Of a stretch of DNA of 64,000 nucleotides, positions 28,083-36,851 are shown one piece after another. Below the pieces are notes generated by a model. The model made no database searches. It saw nothing but the letters and a program-made list of their open reading frames with translations, and was not told where the DNA came from. The DNA is from Noviherbaspirillum_A sp047237965 (GTDB taxonomy: Bacteria > Pseudomonadota > Gammaproteobacteria > Burkholderiales > Burkholderiaceae_D), in NCBI RefSeq assembly GCF_047237965.1, contig NZ_JBDFLX010000001.1, forward strand, positions 248,001-312,000, in the 5' to 3' direction. Position 1 is the first letter of the stretch. Every line of letters begins with the position of its first letter. Made by a program: the position numbers and the translations under genes.

Positions 28083-28793
28083 TTAACGGTCTGGCTGCAG
28101 ATAGCCATCGACCACCCGCACCCGGTCGCCCTGATGCCAGGCTGGCTGGTTGTTGTACGGGAAGTTGCGTACCTGGCCGTTTTCCATGCGCACCCTGACC
28201 TGATAGCTGGTCGCGGTGCGAGTGCGCTTCTCGACTTCATTGCCGGCATAGCCGCCGCCGACCGCGCCGGCTATTGTCGCCAGGGTCTTGCCGCTGCCGC
28301 CGCCGATCTGGTTGCCCAGCAGGCCGCCGACCACCGCGCCGCCCACCACGCCGACGCCGCTGGGATCGGCCTGCGATTGCACTGCATGCACCGATTCCAC
28401 CCGGCCGCAATTGCCGCAGGCACGGGCCGGCTGGGCCACGCGCAACATGTCCTGCGAATAATCCGGCGAGCGATGGCCGCTTTGCGATGCGGACAGGGAA
28501 GCGGCCTGTTGCTGGCGAGGCGCCGGCGCCTGGTCTTCTTCCTTCAGGGCCAGCCGGTCGCTGCCGACGGCCTTGGGCGTTTTTGCCACCGCAGCCGGTT
28601 TTGTCGTCGCTGACTGGGCCGGTTGCGGCTGCGCCGCTTCCGCGGCCGCCTTGCTTTCACTGTGGGAATTGGGCAGCAGGCCGGCCATCGCGGCCACGCC
28701 GGTGAGGCTGGCAAGCATCACGGAAATGGCCGCGCCGGCGACCAGCGGATGAAGTCGGTTGGGCTTGCTGCCTGGCTTGTTATAGGTATCCAT
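28083..28793 (-). CDS. glycine-zipper 2TM-domain envelope protein
   Basis: About 236 residues from the ATG at 28793, with an aggag site 6 bp upstream; the ATG at 28796 is adjacent. One N-terminal membrane segment (LVAGAAISVMLASLTGVAAMAGLL) is followed by an Ala/Gln/Pro-rich linker. A Cys pair (ACGNCG) comes next, then the glycine zipper (GVGVVGGAVVGGLLGNQIGG and AGAVGGGYAGNEVEKR). The C-terminal beta segment (YQVRVRMENGQVRNF, RVRVVDGYLQ) matches the 17-kDa-antigen/SlyB-like family. It is likely an envelope-integrity protein anchored in the inner membrane. Confidence 0.85.
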   Translation of the reverse strand: MDTYNKPGSKPNRLHPLVAGAAISVMLASLTGVAAMAGLLPNSHSESKAAAEAAQPQPAQSATTKPAAVAKTPKAVGSDRLALKEEDQAPAPRQQQAASLSASQSGHRSPDYSQDMLRVAQPARACGNCGRVESVHAVQSQADPSGVGVVGGAVVGGLLGNQIGGGSGKTLATIAGAVGGGYAGNEVEKRTRTATSYQVRVRMENGQVRNFPYNNQPAWHQGDRVRVVDGYLQPDR

Positions 28794-28901
28794 CATCGGC
28801 TCCTGTTGTTTGCTTTTTATTATCTGCAAACAACTGTGCGATTAACAGACTGAAGGTGTGTCAGGTGTAAGGGGATGTAACGCCCAGGGGCCAATGAAAA
28901 C

Positions 28902-28933
28902 TGGCCCGCCTGCGTTTGCGCGCAGGCGGGCCA
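28902..28933 (-). terminator. terminator of the lysS transcript
   Basis: A 13-bp perfect GC-rich stem (tggcccgcctgcg / cgcaggcgggcca, loop tttgcg) 33 bp after the lysS stop; on the minus strand it is followed by gttttcatt. Confidence 0.75.
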
Positions 28934-28966
28934 GGAGGGAGGCAGGAAACGCGGCGAAGAGGCGTA

Positions 28967-30496
28967 TCAGTCTTCGCGCCGCAGGTGCGGGAACAGGATC
29001 ACGTCGCGGATATTCGGCGAATCGGTGATCAGCATCATCAGCCGGTCGATGCCGATGCCGCAACCGCCGGCCGGCGGCATGCCGTATTCCAGCGCCCGGA
29101 TATAGTCGGCGTCGTAGTACATCGCTTCCTCGTCGCCGGCATTCTTCGCCGCCACCTGGGCCTGGAAGCGCGTCGCCTGGTCTTCCGCGTCATTCAACTC
29201 GGAGAAACCGTTGGCGATTTCGCGGCCGGTGATGAACAGCTCGAAGCGCTCGGTGATGCCCGGTACCGTGTCCGAGGCGCGTGCCAGCGGCGACACTTCG
29301 ACCGGATAGTCGATGATGTAGGTCGGCTCCCACAGCTGCGCTTCCGCCGTCTCTTCGAACAATGAAAGCTGCAGCGCACCCAGCCCGGAAATCGCATGGG
29401 GCTTGACGCCGAACTTCAGCAATTCCGCCCGCAGGAAGTCGGCATCCTGCAACTGCTCGGCGGTGTAGTGCGGCGCGTACTTGTTGATCGCTTCCACGAT
29501 GGTCATGCGGTGGAAGGGCTTGGACAGGTCGAGCTCGCGGCCCTGGTAGGTCAGCTGCGCGGTGCCGTGTGCATCGACCGCGGCCTGGCGGATCACGGCT
29601 TCGGTGAAGTCCATCAGCCACTTGTAGTCGGTGTAGGCGGCGTAGAACTCCATCATCGTGAATTCCGGATTGTGGCGCGGCGACACGCCCTCATTGCGGA
29701 AGTTGCGATTGACTTCGAACACCCGGTCGAAACCGCCGACCACCAGCCGCTTCAGGTACAGCTCGGGCGCGATGCGCAGGAACATTTCCATGTCCAGCGC
29801 ATTGTGATGGGTGATGAAGGGCTTGGCCGCCGCGCCGCCGGGAATGGCGTGCAGCATCGGCGTCTCGACTTCCATGAAGCCGTTGTCGGCCATGAAGCGG
29901 CGGATCGAGGACATGGCCGCGGTGCGCGCCTTGAAGGTGCGCCGGGTGTCCTCGCTCATGATCAGGTCGACATAGCGCTGGCGGTACTTGGTTTCCTGGT
30001 CGGCCAGACCGTGGAACTTGTCCGGCAGCGGCCGCAGCGACTTGGTAATGAGGCGCAGCGTGCTGACCTTGACCGACAGCTCGCCGGTCTTGGTCTTGAA
30101 CAGCGTGCCCTCGGCGCCGAGGATGTCGCCCATGTCGTAATGCTTGAAGGCTTCATGCGCTTCTTCGCTCGTCAGCTCGTTGCTGATATAGAGCTGGATG
30201 CGGCCATCGGCGCGCGGGCCGGAAGCGTCCTGGATGGTGGCGAACGACGCCTTGCCCATCACCCGCTTCAACATCATGCGTCCGGCGACGACCACCGTGA
30301 CCGGCTGGCTTTCCAGCAGATCGCGGTCGACATTGCCGTATTCGGCCTGCAGCGCCGCGGCCTGGTGCTGCGGACGGAAGTCATTGGGAAAGGCCGGTCC
30401 CTGCTCGCGCAGCGCCGCCAGCTTGCCGCGCCGCTCGGCGATGATGGAGTTCTCGTCCTTTTCTTCCGTCAGCGCGGTGTATTTGTCAGTCATCAT
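28967..30496 (-). CDS. lysS: lysyl-tRNA synthetase (class II)
   Basis: 509 residues, charges tRNA-Lys. An OB-fold anticodon domain (VTVVVAGRMMLKRVMGKASFATIQD) precedes the class II core: motif 1 near FMEVETPMLHAIPGGAAAKPF, motif 2 FRNEGVSPRHNPEFTMMEFY, and motif 3 GCGIGIDRLMMLITD. It starts 2 bp after the prfB stop, the usual prfB-lysS pair. Confidence 0.98.
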   Translation of the reverse strand: MMTDKYTALTEEKDENSIIAERRGKLAALREQGPAFPNDFRPQHQAAALQAEYGNVDRDLLESQPVTVVVAGRMMLKRVMGKASFATIQDASGPRADGRIQLYISNELTSEEAHEAFKHYDMGDILGAEGTLFKTKTGELSVKVSTLRLITKSLRPLPDKFHGLADQETKYRQRYVDLIMSEDTRRTFKARTAAMSSIRRFMADNGFMEVETPMLHAIPGGAAAKPFITHHNALDMEMFLRIAPELYLKRLVVGGFDRVFEVNRNFRNEGVSPRHNPEFTMMEFYAAYTDYKWLMDFTEAVIRQAAVDAHGTAQLTYQGRELDLSKPFHRMTIVEAINKYAPHYTAEQLQDADFLRAELLKFGVKPHAISGLGALQLSLFEETAEAQLWEPTYIIDYPVEVSPLARASDTVPGITERFELFITGREIANGFSELNDAEDQATRFQAQVAAKNAGDEEAMYYDADYIRALEYGMPPAGGCGIGIDRLMMLITDSPNIRDVILFPHLRRED

Positions 30497-30498
30497 GC

Positions 30499-31603
30499 TT
30501 AAACGCCTTGTTTCAGGGAGGCGGCAATAAAGCCGTCGAGGTCGCCGTCGAGCACCGACTTGGTGTTGCCGGTTTCGAAGCTGGTGCGCAGGTCCTTGAT
30601 GCGGGACTGGTCCAGCACGTAGGAGCGGATCTGGTGGCCCCAGCCCACATCGGTCTTGGAGTCTTCCAGCTTTTGCTGCTCGCTCATGCGCTTGCGCAGT
30701 TCCAGTTCATACAGCCGCGACTTCAGCATTTCCCAGGCCTCGGCCCGGTTGCGGTGCTGGCTGCGGTCGTTCTGGCACTGCACCACGATGCCGGACGGCG
30801 CATGGGTCAGGCGCACCGCGGAGTCGGTCTTGTTGATGTGCTGGCCGCCAGCGCCGGAGGCGCGGTAGGTATCGACGCGCACATCGGCCGGGTTGACGTC
30901 AATGTCGATCGACTCATCCACTTCCGGATACACGAACACGCTGGCAAACGAGGTATGGCGGCCGCCGGCGGAGTCGAACGGCGACTTGCGCACCAGGCGA
31001 TGCACGCCTGTCTCGGTGCGCAGGAAGCCATAGGCGTATTCGCCTTCGACCTTCAGCGTGGCGGTCTTGATGCCGGCAACTTCGCCCTCGGACTGTTCCA
31101 GGATCTCGACCTTGAAGCCCTTGCGCTCGCAATAGCGCAGGTACTGGCGCAGCAGCATCGACGCCCAGTCCTGGGCCTCGGTGCCGCCGGCGCCGGCCTG
31201 GATGTCGATGAAGCAGTTGTTGGGGTCCATCGGGTTGGCGAACATACGGCGGAATTCCAGGGTTTCCACCTGCTTCTGCAAGCCGGCCGCGTCGGCCTCG
31301 ATGGCTTCGAGCGTGTCGTCGTCCTGCTCTTCGCGGGCCATGTCGAACAGGTCGCGGGCATCGCGCAGTCCGGCATCGATTTCGGTGAGGGAATGGACCA
31401 CGCCTTCCAGCGCCTTCTTTTCCTGGCCGAGGGCCAGCGCGCGTTTCTGGTCGTTCCAGACGGTGGGATCTTCGAGTTCCTGGTTGACCTGCTCTAGTTT
31501 CTCTGACTTGTTATCGAAGTCAAAGATACCTCCGAAGTTCAGCTTCCCGGGTGGTCAGGTCGGCCAGCAAGGCCGACAGGGAATTGAGGCGTTCTGCTTC
31601 CAT
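30499..31603 (-). CDS. prfB: peptide chain release factor 2, programmed +1 frameshift
   Basis: RF2 reads UAA/UGA stops. The true start is the ATG at 31603 (MEAERLNSLSALLADL). Codon 28 is an in-frame TGA (31522-31520). The slip site CGG AGG TAT CTT TGA C matches the classic prfB signal: a Shine-Dalgarno-like AGG, then CTT TGA C. After a +1 shift the frame continues (Y-L-D-F-D-N-K-S-E-K-L...) to the stop at 30499, about 367 residues. The stop-recognition motif SPF is in RKSPFDSAGG and the catalytic GGQ is in SGAGGQHINK. An annotation starting at 31401 would miss the N-terminus. Confidence 0.97.
31519..31534 (-). promoter_or_regulatory. prfB programmed frameshift signal
   Basis: On the minus strand the site reads CGGAGGTATCTTTGAC. 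It contains the internal Shine-Dalgarno-like element, the slippery CTT and the weak TGA-C stop. RF2 scarcity favours the shift, so RF2 controls its own synthesis. Confidence 0.95.
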
Positions 31604-31834
31604 GGTGTGTGCGTCTCGTGCGGGGGAAACCGGCGATTATAACTGAAGGGAAGGGTGGGGTTGAGGCGGCGGAACGGTCGTACATGCCCATGAACCGGAA
31701 CGCTGCGAGCTTTGAGGGAAATTGGCTTCGCTTGTCGTGCTTGCCGGTTCCAACGGTTTATTACAGCGATTGACTATGGAACGCGTTCGAAAGAAATGCT
31801 TACGAACTAAAAACGCGTGGCTGGTGGAATTTTC

Positions 31835-31880
31835 TCGCAGCCATCATTAACTCCGAAAACGCGGTTAATGATGGCTGCGA
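31835..31880. repeat. 17-bp perfect inverted repeat upstream of the AT-rich cassette
   Basis: Arms 31835-31851 (tcgcagccatcattaac) and 31864-31880 are exact reverse complements around a 12-bp spacer. The hairpin lies 70 bp before the ATG at 31951. There is no T run on the plus strand. It may be a boundary mark, an attenuator, or a terminator insulating the cassette from prfB. Confidence 0.7.
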
Positions 31881-31950
31881 TATTTCCAACATCCGAAAAT
31901 GAAGTACATAAATCACTATCTTGTTCCTAATATAGTAAAGAGAGTAAAAA

Positions 31951-32421
31951 ATGATTCCTGCGAAAGAATGTTCTACGAGAGCCAACTCGAAAAATGCCGC
32001 GATCGGTGCGGCAGACATTGGCAATAGTCCAACTAAGTCCGTATTTCCGGCATCAATTAATTATGTGAATTTGTATGGTGAAGAGCGTGAGTTTCCTGTT
32101 CTGCCTGAAAGTCTTCCTGCAGCTAAATGCTCGGAAATTATTTTGGCGATTGAACTGTATGAACATGCATTTTGCTTAAATTTTGGTTCCGAAAATGTCT
32201 TGGGCTTGAAGTTTGATGGAATATCCTATCCCGCTGATAAAACCTTGCAGGAAATTCATGAGCTAATTGACCTTGGCAAGCCAACACGTGTGACTGTGGA
32301 ATGGAAAGATATGCCGGCAGTCAAAGAAATACTTGAAAGGAAAACTGGTAAAAATGGAGCCTGGAAAATAGAGCACTTTGGCGAACTCGGATTCTGCTCG
32401 AACGATTTTTCATCTCTTTAG
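31951..32421 (+). CDS. unknown protein, 5' part of a frame interrupted by TAG
   Basis: 156 codons, clearly AT-richer than every neighbour. I do not recognise it. The N-terminus (MIPAKECSTRANSKNAAIGAAD) is Ser/Asn/Ala-rich and unstructured. Residues about 40-140 alternate strand and helix. The order resembles the HPr/ACPS-size fold but without a GxHxRPA active site, so no family is claimed. An aaagagag ribosome site precedes the ATG and taatat-like -10 sequence lies just before it. It ends with TAG at 32419, but the same frame stays open straight into 32458-33495. The two may be one gene of 515 codons with a nonsense codon. Confidence 0.6.
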   Translation: MIPAKECSTRANSKNAAIGAADIGNSPTKSVFPASINYVNLYGEEREFPVLPESLPAAKCSEIILAIELYEHAFCLNFGSENVLGLKFDGISYPADKTLQEIHELIDLGKPTRVTVEWKDMPAVKEILERKTGKNGAWKIEHFGELGFCSNDFSSL

Positions 32422-32457
32422 GATGCCGAAAAATTCATAAAAGATTTTTCGGAAGAT
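32419..32457 (+). other. in-frame TAG and hairpin joining the two unknown reading frames
   Basis: After TAG (32419-32421) the frame continues without another stop as D-A-E-K-F-I-K-D-F-S-E-D-M-A-R, which looks like normal coding sequence. A perfect 9-bp inverted repeat (ccgaaaaat 32426-32434 / atttttcgg 32444-32452) sits 5 to 31 bp after the TAG. The ATG at 32458 has only ggaag 2 bp upstream, too close for a good ribosome site. Confidence 0.7.
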
Positions 32458-33495
32458 ATGGCCAGACTGAACATAGGCTTGAAAAGCGAAGTTCAAACGG
32501 TAGGAGGCCTTTCCAGACATAGCCGGCCGGCTTATAACGCGCTTATTTACATTCCAGTGCTAGAGGCAAAAAAGATAATTCGTGCAGCGGCCGCAAGTGA
32601 GATTTACAGCGCTGCTCCTTTTGTGGCTCAGGCAATGAGGGATCCTGAAAATAACTCATTGGGAATGTTGCCGCTTAATGTGCTATGCAATCTGGGTCCG
32701 TTTCTGGCGCCCACTTTGCCCAGGGAAGATGCCTTTGAAGAAATGAAAAATAAAATTCAACAATCGAAGGATATGTTCTTCGAAAAAGAAAAGTTTCTCC
32801 GTATAAAGCCCATTCAGGCAAAGGGCGTACGAGCATCAATTGGCGCAACAAGTTGTTTGTTGCTTGATAAAAGTTGGATGGGCAGAGCGCAGGCTGAAAA
32901 GCTCGAGAATATTGCTGGCCTAGATTTTTCCCAAAAAGGCTTGGACTTGAAATTCCCCAATAAGGAATATGCTGAACGGTTCTTTCATGGATTGAAAAAT
33001 TCAGGATATTCTTCAATTGCTTTTTACGAGGGTGCGAGCGGCGATAAGTTCGGAGAATACGAAGCCGTTGTCCATATAGAAAAACTGCATGAAGTCAAAA
33101 AATTCGTGGAAGTTACTTGTGGCTATGGCTCGTCCTACACAAAAGATTTGTTCGGCACCAGCAAAGGAATAGCACTTGACACAAATTTCTTTATTGACGA
33201 GCTGACATACATTGGCAACCTCAAGAATTCATCCGCTGCGCAAAAAAAACAAATGGCAAAGGCAGTATTGGATGGATTCCTGGATCGGCTGAAGCCGAGT
33301 GAGGCTGTTGGGCTTCAACAGGCAATTTCAGAACTGGCGCGACCGAATGCTAAGGAGGAGCCAGGACCGCTTCAGTTTCTGAGGGAGCGTACTGGCATGA
33401 AAAGCATCATGCCCGGTGTGTCTTATTCCGACGAGGCAGGCGCTTACAAAGCCGCTCTGGCGAAGATTGGCAAACTGATTACTGAAAGAGGTTGA
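32458..33495 (+). CDS. unknown protein, 3' part of the TAG-interrupted frame
   Basis: 345 codons if started at ATG 32458, same low GC as the upstream part and in the same frame. Predicted soluble, mixed alpha/beta, no signal peptide or membrane helix. Two similar-looking alpha/beta stretches occur (around ALIYIPVLEAKKIIRAAAASEIY and AVVHIEKLHEVKKFVEVTC). No catalytic motif is recognised. An effector, toxin-like protein or phage/plasmid cargo are all possible. A hairpin just after the stop may terminate transcription. Confidence 0.6.
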   Translation: MARLNIGLKSEVQTVGGLSRHSRPAYNALIYIPVLEAKKIIRAAAASEIYSAAPFVAQAMRDPENNSLGMLPLNVLCNLGPFLAPTLPREDAFEEMKNKIQQSKDMFFEKEKFLRIKPIQAKGVRASIGATSCLLLDKSWMGRAQAEKLENIAGLDFSQKGLDLKFPNKEYAERFFHGLKNSGYSSIAFYEGASGDKFGEYEAVVHIEKLHEVKKFVEVTCGYGSSYTKDLFGTSKGIALDTNFFIDELTYIGNLKNSSAAQKKQMAKAVLDGFLDRLKPSEAVGLQQAISELARPNAKEEPGPLQFLRERTGMKSIMPGVSYSDEAGAYKAALAKIGKLITERG

Positions 33496-33497
33496 TT

Positions 33498-33701
33498 TTA
33501 TGGCAGGCCATAGACAGGCCTGCTGTCTCGGAAAAGGCTGTCAATTACATGCGTCATGGCAGTAAGACTGGCAAGAACAGCTAACTTTAAAGATGTTCCA
33601 TTTTCAGGAACTGCTATGCCAAATGCTTTTTGCAGACCTTGGAGCAGACACTGTTGAAATTGCAGAAACCAGCCACCTTCGCCATGGCTGGGTTTTGCCA
33701 T
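33498..33701 (-). CDS. possible small hypothetical gene
   Basis: 67 codons (MAKPSHGEGGWFLQFQQCLLQGL...), with aagga 3 bp before the ATG. It lies between the AT-rich cassette and recJ and has intermediate GC. No family is recognised. It may be a remnant of the event that inserted the cassette. The rest of the gap to recJ (33702-33883) shows no gene. Confidence 0.25.
   Translation of the reverse strand: MAKPSHGEGGWFLQFQQCLLQGLQKAFGIAVPENGTSLKLAVLASLTAMTHVIDSLFRDSRPVYGLP
33503..33523 (+). terminator. hairpin after the unknown gene
   Basis: GCAGGCC / GGCCTGC with a 7-nt loop, 8 bp after the stop at 33495. There is no T run, so termination is uncertain. Confidence 0.4.
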
Positions 33702-33883
33702 CGTTCCTTGCGGTCTAGCTGTCAGATAGGGATGTGGGATGTGCTATCCAAAGCGAAAACCGTCTTTCCGCCTAGATAACCGTCTGCTTTCTTCCTGGGC
33801 AAGCCTCGCTTCGCCAGCCTGAACCCCTGATTCCCGGCCAGTCGACAGCGAAGGCCGCATGCCACGAAGAACATTCGGTTCAC

Positions 33884-35578
33884 TCAAGCCGGCTCCGCAT
33901 GCTCCACCAGCAGCTGCACCCTGGTCCTGCCATTGAACTCGTTCGCATCCAGCCGGAACGCCACATTCACCCGTTCCGGCAATCCATCCGCATGACCGAA
34001 CCAGATTGCGTCGTATTGCTGCCCATTCTTTTCCAGCAGCAGCTTCAGGTGCCGTTCCTTCAGCACGCGCTGGCTCACCACCCGGAATTCATCGCAGAAC
34101 ACCGGCGGCGCGAAGCCCTGTCCCCAGACGTGGCCGTCGATCAGCTCGATGAAGGCGGTGGAGAAGTAGGCGTCTTCCAATGGTCCGTCGGTTTCCAGCA
34201 CGCGTTCCAGCTGCGCCTTCGTGAGTGAGGCTCGACCGACTTCCTCGAACGCATGGGTGAAGCCTTCGAGGTTGTCGGCGCGCAGCGTCAGGCCGGCGGC
34301 CATCGAGTGGCCGCCAAATTTTTCGATCAGCGTCGGCGCATGCTTGGACACCAGGTCCAGGCCGTCGCGCAGGTGGAAGCCGGCAATGGACCGGCCCGAG
34401 CCCTTGATCAGGCCGTCGCCGGCCGGCGCGAAGGTGATGGTGGGGCGGTAGAACTTGTCCTTCAGGCGCGAGGCGACGATGCCGATCACGCCCTGGTGCC
34501 AGCTGTCGTCGTAGATGCTGATGGTGGTGTTGTCGCGCGGGTCGATATGGTCAAGCGAAGCCAGCGCGCTGTCCTGCATCTGCGCCTCGATCACCCGCCG
34601 CTCGCGGTTGATGGTGTCGAGCTGCTGCGCGATTTCCCAGGCGCGGCCGGCATCGTCGGTGGTCAGGCATTCGATGCCGAGCGACATGTCGGCCAGCCGG
34701 CCGGCGGCGTTCAGGCGCGGCCCGACCGCAAAGCCGAGGTCGAAGGGACTGGCGCGGCGGGCTTCCCGGCCGGCCACGCGAAATAGCGCCGCAATGCCGA
34801 CATGCATGCGGCCGGCGCGCATGCGCTTCAAGCCCTGCGCCACCAGCACCCGGTTGTTGGCGTCGAGCTTGACCACGTCGGCCACGGTGCCCAGCGCCAC
34901 CAGGTCCAGCAGCGCATCCAGCCGCGGCTGGTTCTCTGCCGTGAACACGCCGCGCCGGCGCAACTCGGCCCGCAGCGCAAGCAGCACATAGAACATCACG
35001 CCGACGCCAGCCAGGTTCTTGCTCGGAAAGCCGCAGGCCGGCTGGTTCGGGTTCACGATCACCCGCGCCGCCGGCAGGGTGTCGGCCGGCAGGTGGTGGT
35101 CGGTTACCACCACCTCGATGCCGCGCCGGTTGGCTTCGGCCACGCCATCGATGCTGGCGATGCCGTTGTCCACGGTGACGATGATGTCCGGCGACTTTTC
35201 CCGTACCGCCAGTTCCACGATTTCAGGCGTCAGGCCGTAGCCGTATTCGAAGCGGTTGGGCACGATGTAATCGATTTTCGCGCCCATCGCCTTCAGGCCG
35301 CGCAGCGCAACCGCGCAGGCGGTGGCGCCGTCGCAGTCATAGTCGGCAACGATGGTCATCCTCTTCTGCGCGGCGATCGCGTCGGCCAGGAAGACGGCGG
35401 CGGCGTCCACGTGCAGCAGGCCGGATGGCGCGATCAGCGCGGAAAATTCGGACGACAGCTCGCTGGCATCGACCAGGCCGCGTGCCGCGAACAGCCGCGC
35501 CAGCACCGGGTGCACGCCGCTCTGGCGCAGCATCTCCGCGTGGCGGAAGGAATAGGGGCGGGTGGCGATGCGGGTCAT
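33884..35578 (-). CDS. recJ: single-stranded-DNA exonuclease RecJ
   Basis: 564-residue 5'-3' exonuclease of the DHH family. Motifs: VADYDCDGATAC (I), DIIVTVDNGI (II), VVVTDHHLPAD (III, DHH), NPNQPACGFPSKNLAGVGVMF (IV), and the DHHA1 GGHSMAAGL. The C-terminal OB-like domain follows. Its ATG overlaps the stop of the upstream gene by 4 bp. In relatives prfB and lysS usually follow directly; here the AT-rich cassette separates them. Confidence 0.97.
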   Translation of the reverse strand: MTRIATRPYSFRHAEMLRQSGVHPVLARLFAARGLVDASELSSEFSALIAPSGLLHVDAAAVFLADAIAAQKRMTIVADYDCDGATACAVALRGLKAMGAKIDYIVPNRFEYGYGLTPEIVELAVREKSPDIIVTVDNGIASIDGVAEANRRGIEVVVTDHHLPADTLPAARVIVNPNQPACGFPSKNLAGVGVMFYVLLALRAELRRRGVFTAENQPRLDALLDLVALGTVADVVKLDANNRVLVAQGLKRMRAGRMHVGIAALFRVAGREARRASPFDLGFAVGPRLNAAGRLADMSLGIECLTTDDAGRAWEIAQQLDTINRERRVIEAQMQDSALASLDHIDPRDNTTISIYDDSWHQGVIGIVASRLKDKFYRPTITFAPAGDGLIKGSGRSIAGFHLRDGLDLVSKHAPTLIEKFGGHSMAAGLTLRADNLEGFTHAFEEVGRASLTKAQLERVLETDGPLEDAYFSTAFIELIDGHVWGQGFAPPVFCDEFRVVSQRVLKERHLKLLLEKNGQQYDAIWFGHADGLPERVNVAFRLDANEFNGRTRVQLLVEHAEPA

Positions 35579-36621
35579 GGAACGAGTCGGGCGAGAGAAG
35601 GTTGGAGCCAGAATTTTTTCAGGGCCAGGCGGCTGACGTCGGTTTCGCGCAGCCGGTTGCCGTCGCTGGTGACGAGTTTAAGCCCGCCAAGCTTGCCGGC
35701 GCGCAGCCCGGCAAGCAGCGGCGCGAGCCAGGCTTCGTCGATTGCATGGAAGGCTTCCAGCCAGGCGGACCAGTCGCCGGCCAGCGCCGGCGCGCTCAGG
35801 TCGTCGATCAGCAGCAGGCCGCGCTCGGGCGCGGCAGCCAGCAGTGCGCCGGCGTCGGCCGGCAGGCTGTTTCCCTTGCCGGCGGCCAGCGCGCGGGGCC
35901 AGCCCGATGCCCAGACATGGCTGTAGGCCGGCTGCGGCATGGCCTGGCCGGCGGCGCCGCCGCCCCACAGCCAGACGGAATTGACCGGTTTGGCGCCGCG
36001 TGCGGCGCGCGCTTCGTTGACCGGGTGGGCATGCCATTCCATCTGCACTTCATTCTGCAATTTGCGCCAGGCGCGTTCCCCGGCGCCCCTGGGCATCCAG
36101 ATATCGATGTTGCGGCCGCAGGCGGCGTCCATGGTGGCGGTTTTCAGGTCGCGCCAGTCGTCCGAGCGCAGGAACCAGGTGTGCGCGTCGCCATAGCGCA
36201 GCGGCAGGCCGGCTTCCTCGAACAGGGCGTAGGCGCTGTCGAATAGCGCACGCGACTCGGCCTCGTCCAGCGCCAGGTGGCGGCGGTCGGTCAGCACCAG
36301 ATGGTCGCGCGCCACGTGCAGATGCGCCGGCTGCAGCATGAACCATTCGCCGGCGTCAGGCGCGAGGCCGGCCGCCGCCATCGCGGCCGGCGCCACCGGC
36401 GGACTGCCGCCTTGCTCCATGCCGGCCTGCAGTCCGAAGCGGCGCGCCAGCCAGGCTTCATGCGGCAGCGCATGGGAAAAATCCTCGCTGGCCTGCAGCG
36501 CGCCGGGCGTGCCGCGCGCGGCGAGCAGGGCAAACGCGGGCAGGCGCAGGGCGCGCAGCAGGTCGGCGGCAAGTTCCGGAGAGGGGAAACTGAAGGGAAG
36601 CAGGATATCGAGTTGCGGCAT
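35575..36621 (-). CDS. uncharacterised protein coupled to recJ
   Basis: 348 residues from MPQLDILLPFSFPSPELAADLLRAL (ATG 36621); an upstream frame is open to 36825 but lacks coding character. The features WMPRGAGERAWRKLQNEVQMEWH, VNSVWLWGGG and GLLLIDDLSAPALAGDWSAWLEAF fit a conserved betaproteobacterial/xanthomonad family. Members are often annotated RpfE-like or phosphoglycerate-mutase-like. The role is not known. The 4-bp overlap with recJ suggests translational coupling. Confidence 0.75.
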   Translation of the reverse strand: MPQLDILLPFSFPSPELAADLLRALRLPAFALLAARGTPGALQASEDFSHALPHEAWLARRFGLQAGMEQGGSPPVAPAAMAAAGLAPDAGEWFMLQPAHLHVARDHLVLTDRRHLALDEAESRALFDSAYALFEEAGLPLRYGDAHTWFLRSDDWRDLKTATMDAACGRNIDIWMPRGAGERAWRKLQNEVQMEWHAHPVNEARAARGAKPVNSVWLWGGGAAGQAMPQPAYSHVWASGWPRALAAGKGNSLPADAGALLAAAPERGLLLIDDLSAPALAGDWSAWLEAFHAIDEAWLAPLLAGLRAGKLGGLKLVTSDGNRLRETDVSRLALKKFWLQPSLARLVP

Positions 36622-36851
36622 GCCGGGATTGTAAAGGCAAAGCGACAAAGGGGATTGCGCCGGATATACGGGATCGGTCCCGGGCGGGCAAACCATTGTC
36701 ATCCTGTCATTCTTTTGCGCAATGTCCTGAAATGAAACCCGGACTATGGCAAACTGCGGGCGGCATCGCGAGGCGGTTGCCGCTGGCCGCATTCCGCGGC
36801 CATGTCCCGTCGCCAACCGCTCCACTGCTTTTCGCCTTCAGGAGTTTTCAT

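Noticed and set aside
32500..32545. HPr-like active site (H-S-R-P-A) in the unknown protein
   Set aside because: The HxRPA match is isolated; the surrounding sequence does not follow the HPr strand-helix order, so it is probably chance.
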